Translations under genes and position numbers: made by a program
Part shown: piece by piece, positions 1 through 8,601 of the stretch
Layout of the letters: each line of letters starts with the position of its first letter
How positions within the stretch are numbered: the stretch's first letter is position 1
The notes under the pieces: model-generated
Databases searched by the model: none
What the model saw: only the letters and a program-made list of their open reading frames with translations
What the model was told of the DNA's origin: nothing
From: Pseudomaricurvus hydrocarbonicus
GTDB taxonomy: Bacteria > Pseudomonadota > Gammaproteobacteria > Pseudomonadales > Cellvibrionaceae
Length of the DNA: 64,000 nt
NCBI RefSeq assembly: GCF_011602365.1
Contig: NZ_JAAONZ010000002.1
Location: 372,001 to 436,000 of the forward strand
Reading direction: 5' to 3'

Positions 1-914
1 ATTGTCTCGGATTTGACCAAATAATACTCGTAATGTAAGGGTTCAGGCGTAAATCCCCAATTTTTCTTAAAGCTGTATGAGCCGGTATCCACCTTGCTGC
101 GACCATAATCAAACACTCTGACACCTTGATCACAGGCATTTCTCATAAGTTCCCAATACATAAAGCCATGCGCGTATAGCCCTCTGGATGCGGCTGTACT
201 ACCGGCATAATAGGGCAACACCTGATCCTTGAAATAGAAGCTCAAGACACCGGAAACATCTTTGCCCTCATGTCGAATCATTAACGACCGACAATCATCG
301 CCAAACACCTGCCGTAAAATTCGAAAATATTTGGCCGGGAACACCGGTGTTCCCAAATCCCGAACACTCTCGGCATAGACCTTATAGATATCCTCCCCGT
401 GCCAGCCTTCGTCACTGGTCAATCCTGCTTTTATGCCCTTCCTTACAACCGCTCTCTGTTTGTTCGGAATTGACTTCATGTTCACATCATGATCAGTGTC
501 GATGACTTTGCGAAATGTAACGTAGAGGTCCTTTGTGGGCCATCCGGTATCGGATTTGGATAAATTTCGCAATTCGAGACCATTCACATTCAACCGCTTG
601 GCTAACTCACAGGCCTCATTGCGTAACATTGCTTCAACTTCGGCGGTTTCAGCAATAATTCCCCCATAAACACAGAACGGAGTGGATACCAATGAATTGC
701 CGAAAATCAGGCTTTTGATATGACCTAACGGTAATATTCCGACTACCCGATTGTTGAATTTCACATAAATATAATAAGCCTTGTGACCAAACGCTGATTC
801 CAGCACCGTCTTCCAACCAGCCCTATGGAAAAAAGTGGCCTTATCAGAACTCATCACAAAGTTATCCCAGTGATCGAATTCGTCTTTTTGCAAATAATGT
901 AACGTCAGTAACAC
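1..914 (-). CDS. FemAB-like PEP-CTERM/XrtA-associated protein (C-terminus cut by window start)
   Basis: I translated this from the sequence. About 304 residues are visible and the C-terminus lies beyond the window start. It matches the FemAB/GNAT-fold family that accompanies exosortase A exopolysaccharide loci, with features such as YYIYVKFNNRVVGILPLGH near the N-terminus and SGVLSFYFKD followed by YYAGST in the second half. The family is usually only slightly longer, so a few tens of residues are probably missing. FemAB relatives transfer aminoacyl groups in peptidoglycan; the substrate in exopolysaccharide loci is not established. The GTG start at 914 has a strong GGAGG Shine-Dalgarno 7 nt upstream and overlaps the preceding deacetylase gene by 10 nt, which suggests translational coupling at the distal end of the operon. 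Confidence 0.85.
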   Translation of the reverse strand, partial: MLLTLHYLQKDEFDHWDNFVMSSDKATFFHRAGWKTVLESAFGHKAYYIYVKFNNRVVGILPLGHIKSLIFGNSLVSTPFCVYGGIIAETAEVEAMLRNEACELAKRLNVNGLELRNLSKSDTGWPTKDLYVTFRKVIDTDHDVNMKSIPNKQRAVVRKGIKAGLTSDEGWHGEDIYKVYAESVRDLGTPVFPAKYFRILRQVFGDDCRSLMIRHEGKDVSGVLSFYFKDQVLPYYAGSTAASRGLYAHGFMYWELMRNACDQGVRVFDYGRSKVDTGSYSFKKNWGFTPEPLHYEYYLVKSET

Positions 915-1798
915 GATACTGCCTCCGGACCTTCTATCGCTTCACATGCTTGTGAAAGAAAAATACGGTCCATTCTGTCCCAGTTAAAGTCATTCAGTAA
1001 TCGTTCAATGCGGCCATACATTTTATGAATGTTCACATAATGCCTAAACCGAGTCTTAACATTGATACCAGCCACCCTAGGTTGCTGCTCGTCAATTTCC
1101 CAAGGGTGAAAATAAAAAATACAGGGCTGATTTTCATTGTCATTGACGGACTGAATGGCCCAACGACTGAAGGCATAAGGAAACAAACGAAACCAGCCCC
1201 CGCCACCACAATTAATATTACGGCCAGCTACTGAAATGGTAGAGATAGGAATTTCCAGAAATCCTCTGGATTCCGTGCGAAAAGGAAACCGGGAAGCCTC
1301 CGGCATGCCATAAAGGTCGTGTTTTATTGGCACAACGCTGGAACTGTATTCGTAACCAACTTCTGACAATACGTCTAAAGCCCATAAGTTGGTGCTATTG
1401 ATGGAATAACTTGCAGCCCTATATCCCCTCACGGGTTGTCCTGAAAGGTCTTCTAACAATTCTTTGGCTTTAACCACGTCTTGACGAAATTGATCAGGGG
1501 ATTGGTGCACCACTCGTGTGTGCTCCCAGCCGTGACTGGCAACTTCATGACCGTGTTCAACCAGGGTTTTTATCAGCAATGGGTACCGTTCGGCGACCCA
1601 CCCCAAAGTAAAAAAGGTTGCCTTGACGCTGTATTGTTCGAACAAAGCCAACAACCGTTCTACATTGGCCTCAACATGACAGGGCATAGAGTCCCATCGA
1701 CTACGTGGTATGGTCTGTTCAAAAGCGGAGACCTGAAAGTAATCTTCAACATCAACAGACATAGCATTGACAACAATCTTGCTATCGGGCGATTTCAT
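905..1798 (-). CDS. XrtA-system polysaccharide deacetylase
   Basis: A 297-residue NodB-type carbohydrate esterase. Visible motifs are the Asp pair in SVDVEDYF (D16 and D19) and the His motif SHGWEH (H89, H93), which bind the divalent metal and catalyse N- or O-deacetylation in this family. The C-terminal part fits the DUF3473 extension of the PEP-CTERM-associated subfamily. It probably deacetylates the exopolysaccharide made by this locus. An upstream GTG at 1819 is in frame, but the ATG at 1798 forms an ATGA overlap with the wecB stop and is preferred. There is no clear signal peptide, so the cellular location is uncertain. Confidence 0.88.
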   Translation of the reverse strand: MKSPDSKIVVNAMSVDVEDYFQVSAFEQTIPRSRWDSMPCHVEANVERLLALFEQYSVKATFFTLGWVAERYPLLIKTLVEHGHEVASHGWEHTRVVHQSPDQFRQDVVKAKELLEDLSGQPVRGYRAASYSINSTNLWALDVLSEVGYEYSSSVVPIKHDLYGMPEASRFPFRTESRGFLEIPISTISVAGRNINCGGGGWFRLFPYAFSRWAIQSVNDNENQPCIFYFHPWEIDEQQPRVAGINVKTRFRHYVNIHKMYGRIERLLNDFNWDRMDRIFLSQACEAIEGPEAVSCY

Positions 1799-2922
1799 AT
1801 CTTTGCCTGGCGCACCCACTCATGAATAACTTCGACAATTCGCTCAGCGGCCCGACCATCCCAAAATTCCGGGATTCTGCCGGATTTGCCGCCAGTTGTA
1901 ATGACTGAATCAAAGGCTTCACGAATACACTTTGGATTGGACCCCACCAGCACGTTTGTGCCCTCTGTCAGGGTGATGGGGCGTTCTGTGGAATCCCGAA
2001 GGGTAATACAAGGTACGCCAAGCGCAGTAGTTTCTTCTTGAATACCGCCTGAGTCCGTCAGGACTACTTTCGCCGATCTCATCAGTCCCAACATTTCGAG
2101 ATATCCCAAAGGGGGTAACATCTGAATGTCGCTCTGCTCCAACACCTGCAGAAGATCGTAAAGCTGTAACTGCTTAAGTGTTCTGGGATGCACTGGAAAC
2201 ACAAGCTTTAGATCTTTACTGATGTTCAGAAGTGTTTCAACCAGACTGCTGAGTACCTTAGGGTCGTCCACATTGGATGGACGGTGCAGAGTTACCAGAC
2301 CGTATTCCTTAAATCTGTTATTTACATTTGTCAGTATTGATTCCACCGGCGTTGCACACTCCAGATTATGGAGTAGTGTGTCTATCATTACGTTACCGAC
2401 AAAGTGGATTTTGTGCTCACAGACACCTTCCTTGACAAGGTTCTGCCTGGCACTTTCTTCGGTAATGAACAGCAGGTCAGAAATTTGATCCGTTAAGATC
2501 CTGTTGATTTCTTCCGGCATCGAGCGATCGTTACTTCTCAGCCCCGCTTCGACGTGAATCACAGGGACGCCCTTTTTAACCGCCACCAAAGCACAAGCCA
2601 ATGTGGAGTTTACGTCTCCGACTACCAGTACCATTTTAGGTTGAATTGTGTCCAATACCGGTTCAAATTTTTTCATGACCTCTGCGGTTTGGACTGCATG
2701 GGTTCCAGATCCAACGCCAAGATCAATATCAGGCTCAGGGATATTCAACTGGTCAAAAAAAGACACTTTCATTGACTGGTCGTAATGCTGGCCGGTATGC
2801 AGTAGTTTTGCAGAGAAGTTATTGTCTTCCCGATTAAACACCCTCATGATTGGAGCGATTTTCATAAAATTTGGTCTTGCGCCTACCACACACAAGATAG
2901 GAATTTGGTTCTGACCTTCCAT
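1795..2922 (-). CDS. wecB: UDP-N-acetylglucosamine 2-epimerase (non-hydrolysing)
   Basis: A 375-residue protein of normal family length. It has the N-terminal VGARPNFMK motif (residues 13-21), GDVNSTLA (102-109), HVEAGLR (123-129) and a late SGGIQEE motif typical of non-hydrolysing UDP-GlcNAc 2-epimerases, which interconvert UDP-GlcNAc and UDP-ManNAc in the cytoplasm. Together with the TviB/TviC-like enzymes at 13-15.5 kb it implies an amino-sugar-containing exopolysaccharide, possibly with ManNAc or its uronic acid. It is followed by the deacetylase with a 4-nt overlap. An orthologous copy for common-antigen synthesis could exist elsewhere in the genome; this copy belongs to the exopolysaccharide operon. 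Confidence 0.92.
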   Translation of the reverse strand: MEGQNQIPILCVVGARPNFMKIAPIMRVFNREDNNFSAKLLHTGQHYDQSMKVSFFDQLNIPEPDIDLGVGSGTHAVQTAEVMKKFEPVLDTIQPKMVLVVGDVNSTLACALVAVKKGVPVIHVEAGLRSNDRSMPEEINRILTDQISDLLFITEESARQNLVKEGVCEHKIHFVGNVMIDTLLHNLECATPVESILTNVNNRFKEYGLVTLHRPSNVDDPKVLSSLVETLLNISKDLKLVFPVHPRTLKQLQLYDLLQVLEQSDIQMLPPLGYLEMLGLMRSAKVVLTDSGGIQEETTALGVPCITLRDSTERPITLTEGTNVLVGSNPKCIREAFDSVITTGGKSGRIPEFWDGRAAERIVEVIHEWVRQAKI

Positions 2923-2979
2923 ATATGATTCCTTTAAAGCAGCTTACAGAATCGTCCCTGACAATTAAGGCATTAGTCC

Positions 2980-4476
2980 TTACCAAGTCATATTGATACC
3001 AACCGTGAATCTATTCTCCTGATATTCGTCTTCGGCAAGCTCTGAAGATCTGTCCACAAAGGTATACCCTGCATTAACGGAAGTTTTAACACCCAGGTTT
3101 CTTGAAAATCCTATGTATGCGCTGTATACCTCAGAATTCTGGACGATCTGACCCGGGTCCAGACCCAACTCCTTATATTCCTCAGGTACGTCCGTCTCTC
3201 TGTAGGATAAACGCCCATTCAGCGTGAGTTTTTGACTCAATTTTCGAGAAACTCCGACGGTATAATTGGAGAACACGGTATTGATATTATCTTCAAGTCT
3301 CAGCTGATCCGAGCGTGAAGCCTTCAAACTTACCGATGTCCTTCTTCTGGTCCAGTTATAAGAGACACTCACTCTTTCATCAACGATCGGACTTCTGGTT
3401 AAGGTGGTCTGATTTTGGCTAATTAAAATAAGCTCACCATCCGGGTTTAGAACTGGGTCACCATTTTCATCCACAAACTGAAAAAACTGATCAAAATTTC
3501 TTAAATCACTGGTAAAGGTTAAAATCTTGTCATAGGAAAATCTAAAATCACTAAACTTATGCCGGTGAGTTATATTTAAAGTCGGTGTTGAACCAAAAAA
3601 CCGGTTCCCCGTCCCCACTTCGATACTGGTTCTTGGTGTAGGCACCCAACTGATTCCAGCGGTCCAGGTACTGCCGTCAATATCACTGTCTTCAGATACA
3701 AAATCGTTAAAGTCCTCACCCGTACTGGCGTAAACTGACCACTTCCGGGTTAAACTATAGTTCAATTGGAAATAGGCGTTGGCTATTACGTAATCATCGT
3801 CTTGCGTGTTGCCGTTCGAATAATAAATCTTCTGGTAATTACCGGATAAGGTCCAACTTAGCCTTGAGGTTCCAGGCACACTGCTTAATGACGCATTGGC
3901 TGAGTGACGTTCATTATCGTCTACCGAGGACTCGGTATTATCTTGATAATCAAATCGGTAGCGCGCATAAACCTCAGCCGCACGTCCAAACCTGTGCTGT
4001 ATGTAGGGGCTGATGTTAAAGTTATAAGTGGTGTTGATGTTATCAGTGCGGTTTATCGCATTATCCCCAGAGGCAATAAAGGGATTTATTGCATTTTGGG
4101 CGATATAAGCAGAACCATCCAAATATAAAAAATTTGAATACAGATCGACATTACCATCGGCCTTAAGCCTTGGGCTAATTTTGTGCACGTCACCGCCACG
4201 AACTGAAGAGCAACCATCGTAATCAGTTAAACTATTTCCCTCGACAGCCGCTAAAACACTAAACGAGGAGCGCGCACCAACGCCTTTAAGATTTAAAGTA
4301 GGCGTAATCGTTGTGTACCATTCAGGCTTTTTGTCAGTTGGCGATAAACATGAATTATCAGTAAAGGCTTTTCTAACGTGCAGCCCATAACCCCTTTCAA
4401 CCTGTCCCGAAAACGCACTTAGTGACCAGGAAATACATAATATTCCGCATACAGACCTGGAAAACAGAACAACCAC
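2980..4476 (-). CDS. PEP-CTERM system-associated outer-membrane beta-barrel protein
   Basis: About 498 residues, rich in alternating aromatic/polar strands and ending in a Trp (GINMTW), as expected for an outer-membrane barrel. It fits the family of outer-membrane proteins next to the XrtA tyrosine kinase (TIGR03016-like) and may help the polymer cross the outer membrane. The reading frame is open back to 4665, but that extension lies inside the kinase gene and reads its Tyr/Gly repeat in another frame as Met/Asp runs. The GTG at 4476, just after the kinase stop and followed by a signal-peptide-like segment (VVLFSRSVCGILCISW), is more plausible. The exact start is uncertain because no ideal ribosome site is seen. 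Confidence 0.82.
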   Translation of the reverse strand: MVVLFSRSVCGILCISWSLSAFSGQVERGYGLHVRKAFTDNSCLSPTDKKPEWYTTITPTLNLKGVGARSSFSVLAAVEGNSLTDYDGCSSVRGGDVHKISPRLKADGNVDLYSNFLYLDGSAYIAQNAINPFIASGDNAINRTDNINTTYNFNISPYIQHRFGRAAEVYARYRFDYQDNTESSVDDNERHSANASLSSVPGTSRLSWTLSGNYQKIYYSNGNTQDDDYVIANAYFQLNYSLTRKWSVYASTGEDFNDFVSEDSDIDGSTWTAGISWVPTPRTSIEVGTGNRFFGSTPTLNITHRHKFSDFRFSYDKILTFTSDLRNFDQFFQFVDENGDPVLNPDGELILISQNQTTLTRSPIVDERVSVSYNWTRRRTSVSLKASRSDQLRLEDNINTVFSNYTVGVSRKLSQKLTLNGRLSYRETDVPEEYKELGLDPGQIVQNSEVYSAYIGFSRNLGVKTSVNAGYTFVDRSSELAEDEYQENRFTVGINMTW

Positions 4477-4486
4477 TCCCTGACGT

Positions 4487-5611
4487 TCACTGTTGATCAA
4501 CTTGTGCTTTTCCGGCTCTTGATTGCCGAGTTTTTTCACGGTATCCATTGCCGTAACCATAGCCTTGGCCGTATCCATAACCATATCCATATCCATATCC
4601 GATTTTTGATAACGGGCTTTTTCGGACTTTATTAAGCAGTAACCCAATAATTTTATCATTACCAATGTATTCGATAGCGTCTTCTACAGCTTCTTTTGAA
4701 GACTGCTCAGACGCGACAACAAACACAACCTGCCCAACTAAATTGGCCAGCACCGCGGCTTCGGTGGTAATCAGCAACGGGGGAGAATCAAAAACAATGA
4801 CTCGATCCGAGTAGCGGTCAGATAATTCCTGCATCAACCTTTTCATATTTTCTGAGGCTAAAAGTTCAGTGGCATTTTCATGCAAATGACCTGCAGGTAG
4901 GACTTTCAATTTAGGGATACTGGTTTGGATCAAGACATTACTTAAATCCTTTTCGGCACCTTCCAGGTAATCAATTAAGCCCGGAGAATCATCATTGATA
5001 CCAAGCTCCAGTGCGGCATTGGCCTTGGTCACGTCCGCATCGACCAGCAACACTGTCCTGTCTTGCTCAGACGCCAGGCTCATCGCCAGGTTGATTGCTG
5101 AAAATGTTTTCCCCTCACCCGGCAAGGCGCTGGTCACCATAATCAGGTTGGCATTCTGAACAATGCTGGCGCCTTGTTGATCGATGTTCATTAAAATGGG
5201 TCGTTTTATTGCTCTGAATTCATCCGCAATATGGCTACCCGGTTTTTGAGGCGTGACAATTCCTTTTTCGGTCATCTCTTTAAGCGGGAGATTATGTATT
5301 TTAGTCTTGCCCCTGAGGTTGCCTGGCTCTACCTTATCTTGGCTGGATACAGACTGTTTTTGCTCCGCATTTTCGGCTTCCGGGCCAGAAGGTCTATTAT
5401 TGGGGACCTTGGCATCATCAACCGGTGCCGTTGATGTCAAGCCTGAAGCAGATACCTGCTCTTCGTGACTACTGTCCACCGCCATATGCTCAGAAAGCTT
5501 TTCATCGGTGTATTTTGGCTTAGCCTTAGAGGTGTTATTCGGCTCTTTAAGAAGGGTGTCCCTGCCCTTCTCTTTTTCTAATTTTCTAATGGCTTTTTCG
5601 ATAATGCTCAT
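4487..5611 (-). CDS. XrtA-associated tyrosine autokinase (CpsD/BY-kinase family)
   Basis: A 374-residue bacterial tyrosine kinase. It has Walker A SALPGEGKT (161-169), Walker A' VLLVDAD (187-193) and a Walker B-type VIVFDSPP segment. The first 140 residues are hydrophilic and probably disordered. The C-terminus holds eight Tyr alternating with Gly, the autophosphorylation cluster typical of BY-kinases. As a cytoplasmic kinase paired with the separately encoded chain-length determinant just upstream, it would control polymerisation and export by cyclic phosphorylation. The Tyr/Gly tract is encoded by a near-perfect short tandem repeat (about 4540-4605), so Tyr number may vary by slippage. The start at 5611 is followed directly by the family-typical MSIIEKAIRKLE. 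Confidence 0.93.
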   Translation of the reverse strand: MSIIEKAIRKLEKEKGRDTLLKEPNNTSKAKPKYTDEKLSEHMAVDSSHEEQVSASGLTSTAPVDDAKVPNNRPSGPEAENAEQKQSVSSQDKVEPGNLRGKTKIHNLPLKEMTEKGIVTPQKPGSHIADEFRAIKRPILMNIDQQGASIVQNANLIMVTSALPGEGKTFSAINLAMSLASEQDRTVLLVDADVTKANAALELGINDDSPGLIDYLEGAEKDLSNVLIQTSIPKLKVLPAGHLHENATELLASENMKRLMQELSDRYSDRVIVFDSPPLLITTEAAVLANLVGQVVFVVASEQSSKEAVEDAIEYIGNDKIIGLLLNKVRKSPLSKIGYGYGYGYGYGQGYGYGNGYREKTRQSRAGKAQVDQQ

Positions 5612-5658
5612 ATAGGAAACATCCTTTTGACCCGATGGTAGCTAGGCACTTAGATCAT

Positions 5659-7200
5659 CTAAAAAAACAGGTTTTGTCCAAGATTAACCCCGGCAAAAGT
5701 GACCAGTAAACATACAGACACAGATACAAATATCAAAGAAGCCTGGAGCTCATGCCTGGCTTTGACGGGGTCTACAATCATTGAAACTGAACCAAAAACG
5801 GGAAGCCCCAGAGTTTCCCCAAGCTCCTGACGTGTCACAAAGACTGGCCGTATCAAAGACAACAGGAAAGTGAAAGCCAGGCCTGCCACAATACTGAGTA
5901 ACAATACCCCCGAGTTGAGCAACAGCTTATTAGGCTCGGAAGGCTTTAAGGGTACAAATGGCGGATCAATCACACGGAACTTAATGTTATCCGTGTTTTT
6001 TTCCACTTCTTCAGACAGCAATGCGGATTCTCGTCTGGCTAGCAACTGATTATGCTGATCTAATACCACTTTATAATCTCTGTCGAGCTGTCGGAGCTGG
6101 ACTTCTACGTTCGGAATATTATTGACTGTTCCTTCAAGTTCATTAACCCGCTTTTTATATTCATCCACCCGAACTTTGACTTCAGCAACTTTGGCTTCTG
6201 TTTCGGCCAACATAGTCCGCATATTTTGATACACCGGGCTGGAAGTTAAATTACTCATAGATGAAGACTGTAGCCCTGCCGCCAGCGAATATTCAATTTT
6301 CTTTTCTGCTTCTAATGAGGCAATCATTGATTTAATCTGAATCATCTCTGGATGGCGGTTGGTATAGGTCAACGCCAAATGATCCAATTTGGTTTTTAAA
6401 GAATTAATCCGCACATCGATCGGGGTTGATCGAGTGACATCACCAATGGAAGATGAAAAGAAGACAGGCTCATCACCGTTCAGCTGTCTATTCAGTTCTT
6501 CCTTGCGATTTTCCAGCTCTCGAAGCTCAAGATCGGCAGTACGCAACTGAGACTTCGCCATATCCAGACGTTGATAATAACCACCCGAATCGCCTGGCAG
6601 CATATTAACGTTCTTCTGTTTGAAATTGGCCAGACGTTCCTCGGCTTCGGATAATCGTTTGGCATAATCCGCTATCTGTTGCTCAAGAAATTCGTGTGCA
6701 CTTGAGTTGTCATTTCGCTTTTCACCCAAAGTACTTTCTATAAAGACCGTGATCAGCGATTGGACGATACGTTTCGCTGAATCTCGGTCCTCGTGTTTAA
6801 AGGACAAGGAATAGAGCGACGTGTTTTGCGCATCACCTTGAAGAGTGATCGACTCTTTTAAACCCGTTAGCAGCTGCTCTTTTTCCAAGTCTGTCGTGAT
6901 ATTGAGATCCAGATCAGACATCCTCATCAATTTTTCTAAATTGGGCCGGCTTAATAATGTCCGGCTCATCAAAGCAACCCTTTGGTTGACATCTGGCTGA
7001 ATGGCCAACCCCCTTAATAGTGGCCTCAACACACTGCTACTATCAACGTCCAATCTTGCCGTGGCCATATACGACACCGGCAGCGACCATACCCAAAGCC
7101 AACCTAAGATAGCCACTACCCAGGCAATAGCCAATCCATACCATCTAAAGCGCCAAATACCTAACAAATAGCTGTAGATTTGCGCAAATACTTGTTGCAT
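5659..7200 (-). CDS. XrtA-system polysaccharide chain-length determinant
   Basis: A 513-residue Wzz/PCP-type inner-membrane protein. A transmembrane helix lies near residues 17-37, followed by a long periplasmic region with extensive coiled coil (about 150-400). A second helix lies near 430-450 after the usual Pro-rich motif (PPFVPLKPSEPNK), and a further hydrophobic segment lies at the extreme C-terminus. The protein sets the length of the exopolysaccharide and is the expected membrane partner of the autokinase encoded 47 nt downstream. It lacks a fused kinase domain, as in other PEP-CTERM loci. It forms one transcription unit with the export lipoprotein gene upstream (24-nt gap). Confidence 0.92.
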   Translation of the reverse strand: MQQVFAQIYSYLLGIWRFRWYGLAIAWVVAILGWLWVWSLPVSYMATARLDVDSSSVLRPLLRGLAIQPDVNQRVALMSRTLLSRPNLEKLMRMSDLDLNITTDLEKEQLLTGLKESITLQGDAQNTSLYSLSFKHEDRDSAKRIVQSLITVFIESTLGEKRNDNSSAHEFLEQQIADYAKRLSEAEERLANFKQKNVNMLPGDSGGYYQRLDMAKSQLRTADLELRELENRKEELNRQLNGDEPVFFSSSIGDVTRSTPIDVRINSLKTKLDHLALTYTNRHPEMIQIKSMIASLEAEKKIEYSLAAGLQSSSMSNLTSSPVYQNMRTMLAETEAKVAEVKVRVDEYKKRVNELEGTVNNIPNVEVQLRQLDRDYKVVLDQHNQLLARRESALLSEEVEKNTDNIKFRVIDPPFVPLKPSEPNKLLLNSGVLLLSIVAGLAFTFLLSLIRPVFVTRQELGETLGLPVFGSVSMIVDPVKARHELQASLIFVSVSVCLLVTFAGVNLGQNLFF

Positions 7201-7224
7201 CCGTCAATCCTCTGCGCGGGGCAA

Positions 7225-7875
7225 TTAAAACCAAGCTTCTGGAATAATAATGATATCGCCAGGCATTAATGTCGTATTGGCTGTGATATCACCATCATTT
7301 AATAAGTCATCAACTCTTAGACTAAAGATGGTCTGTTCACCATCGACACGTCTGATTAATACGGTGTCATTACCATCAGCGAAGTCACTTAGGCCACCAA
7401 CCCGGATCATCAAATCCAAGAGGGTCATGTGCTTGGAAAAAGGTATGGCGGTTGGATTCGTGGCCTCACCAACTACCCTTACCTGCTGTGTGGGAACCCC
7501 CGTAAAGCCATTGACAATGACACTGACAACCGGGCTTTTTACGTATTTGGCATAGGCTTTTTCAATGTTCCTGGCCAACTCGGTTGAAGTAAGCCCGCTG
7601 GCAGGAAGATCTTCTACGAGGCGTGTTGTTATTTTACCATCTGGCCTGACAGTCACCGTAGTTGACAGTTCTTCACTACCCCAGATGAATATCTCCAGAG
7701 AATCCCCAGTACCAATTATATAGTCAAACTCCGGGACATCGGCTTCACTCAGTTCTGGTGCCCTGACTTTCTCCTGTGGGGATATCCAGCTACATCCTGA
7801 TAAACCCAAAATTACCAGTGTTATAATTGTTCCGTTTGTAACATACCGTCGTAAACCATTTAAAAGACCGGACAC
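7225..7875 (-). CDS. XrtA-system polysaccharide export lipoprotein (Wza/OPX family)
   Basis: A 216-residue outer-membrane polysaccharide export protein. The lipobox LSGC (Cys28) marks a lipoprotein signal peptide. A polysaccharide-export domain (YIIGTGDSLEIFIWG onward) follows, and then a SLBB-like segment (VRVVGEATNP and beyond). It likely forms the periplasm/outer-membrane channel with the chain-length determinant. The frame is open to a GTG at 7920, but a GTG at 7875 has AGGAGG 6 nt upstream and yields a proper lipoprotein signal, so that start was chosen. It is the first gene of the minus-strand exopolysaccharide operon running down to base 1. Confidence 0.92.
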   Translation of the reverse strand: MSGLLNGLRRYVTNGTIITLVILGLSGCSWISPQEKVRAPELSEADVPEFDYIIGTGDSLEIFIWGSEELSTTVTVRPDGKITTRLVEDLPASGLTSTELARNIEKAYAKYVKSPVVSVIVNGFTGVPTQQVRVVGEATNPTAIPFSKHMTLLDLMIRVGGLSDFADGNDTVLIRRVDGEQTIFSLRVDDLLNDGDITANTTLMPGDIIIIPEAWF

Positions 7876-8338
7876 TGACTGCCTCCTTGACTTGTCAAAA
7901 TAGTAGAGCCTTGAATACACCGACCTAAAAAATTATAGTCGTGTATTTCTACAATAGCCCAAAGTATCACTAAATCTACGTAAACATTGTTTTGGTTTCA
8001 TTAAAACCGGATTTAATATCTTTTATGATTAGAAACTAACAATAGTCAGTTTTTTTTGACACGCCAACACAGATCTTAAGTTCACCGTTTTTTTTGGCCC
8101 AATGATGATTGCAGTGACAACGCTGGAAAATATATTCATATTTAATTATTAACAGGTGTTCGGATTATAATAAAAGGTTGTAACGAACCAAGCCTCCTCG
8201 ACATCGACACGTTTTCACACTGACGATCTCCCATTTACAGTCACACAACAATCTTCATTGAGTTTCTGTAAAAATGTAGAGAATCTACTACCCTATTTAT
8301 ACGTGACAAAACAACACCCAGTGACATGGACTGTGATA
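7876..8338. other. Divergent AT-rich intergenic region, probable operon promoters
   Basis: About 460 nt between the leftward exopolysaccharide operon and the rightward small membrane protein/ATPase genes. It is AT-rich with several T and A runs. A TATAAT hexamer on the plus strand lies near 8172 (in GGATTATAATAAAAGG), but no convincing -35 box was found. No GG-N10-GC sigma-54 motif was found on either strand. Both operons must be promoted from here, but the exact start sites cannot be read. Confidence 0.4.
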
Positions 8339-8545
8339 ATGGCAAAGCTATTTATAACCCTCGGGAATCTCTCCGGAATTGTGGGAGTATTGCTGTGCGG
8401 AATATCTGGTCTAATGAGAATGTTAGGCTACTTTCACATGATGAGCTACGATACCATGACAATATTTACTGTTGGCATGGCTCTAATGATCTTCTGCCTC
8501 CTCATTAAGCAAGAATTTGTGATGTGGAAAGTTCACGAGCAATAA
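8339..8545 (+). CDS. Small two-helix membrane protein, unknown
   Basis: A 68-residue ORF (ATG start, MAKLFITLGN) with two hydrophobic helices, about residues 4-27 and 40-60, and a short charged C-terminus (EFVMWKVHEQ). I do not recognise the family. The frame is open further upstream to a TTG at 8258, but that extension is hydrophilic and has no ribosome site. The gene lies just before, and in the same direction as, the XrtA-associated ATPase gene, so co-transcription is likely. A role in exopolysaccharide secretion is only inferred from position. The ribosome site is weak (GGA 8 nt upstream). Confidence 0.5.
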   Translation: MAKLFITLGNLSGIVGVLLCGISGLMRMLGYFHMMSYDTMTIFTVGMALMIFCLLIKQEFVMWKVHEQ

Positions 8546-8601
8546 CTACCAACATCATCACCTGACTACCCCTGGCTAGCACACACAGATTTGGAAATCA
8601 C

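Noticed and set aside
4477-4665. N-terminal extension of the outer-membrane barrel gene
   Set aside because: It lies fully inside the kinase gene and reads the kinase's Tyr/Gly repeat as a Met/Asp run; a signal-peptide-like start follows the kinase stop.
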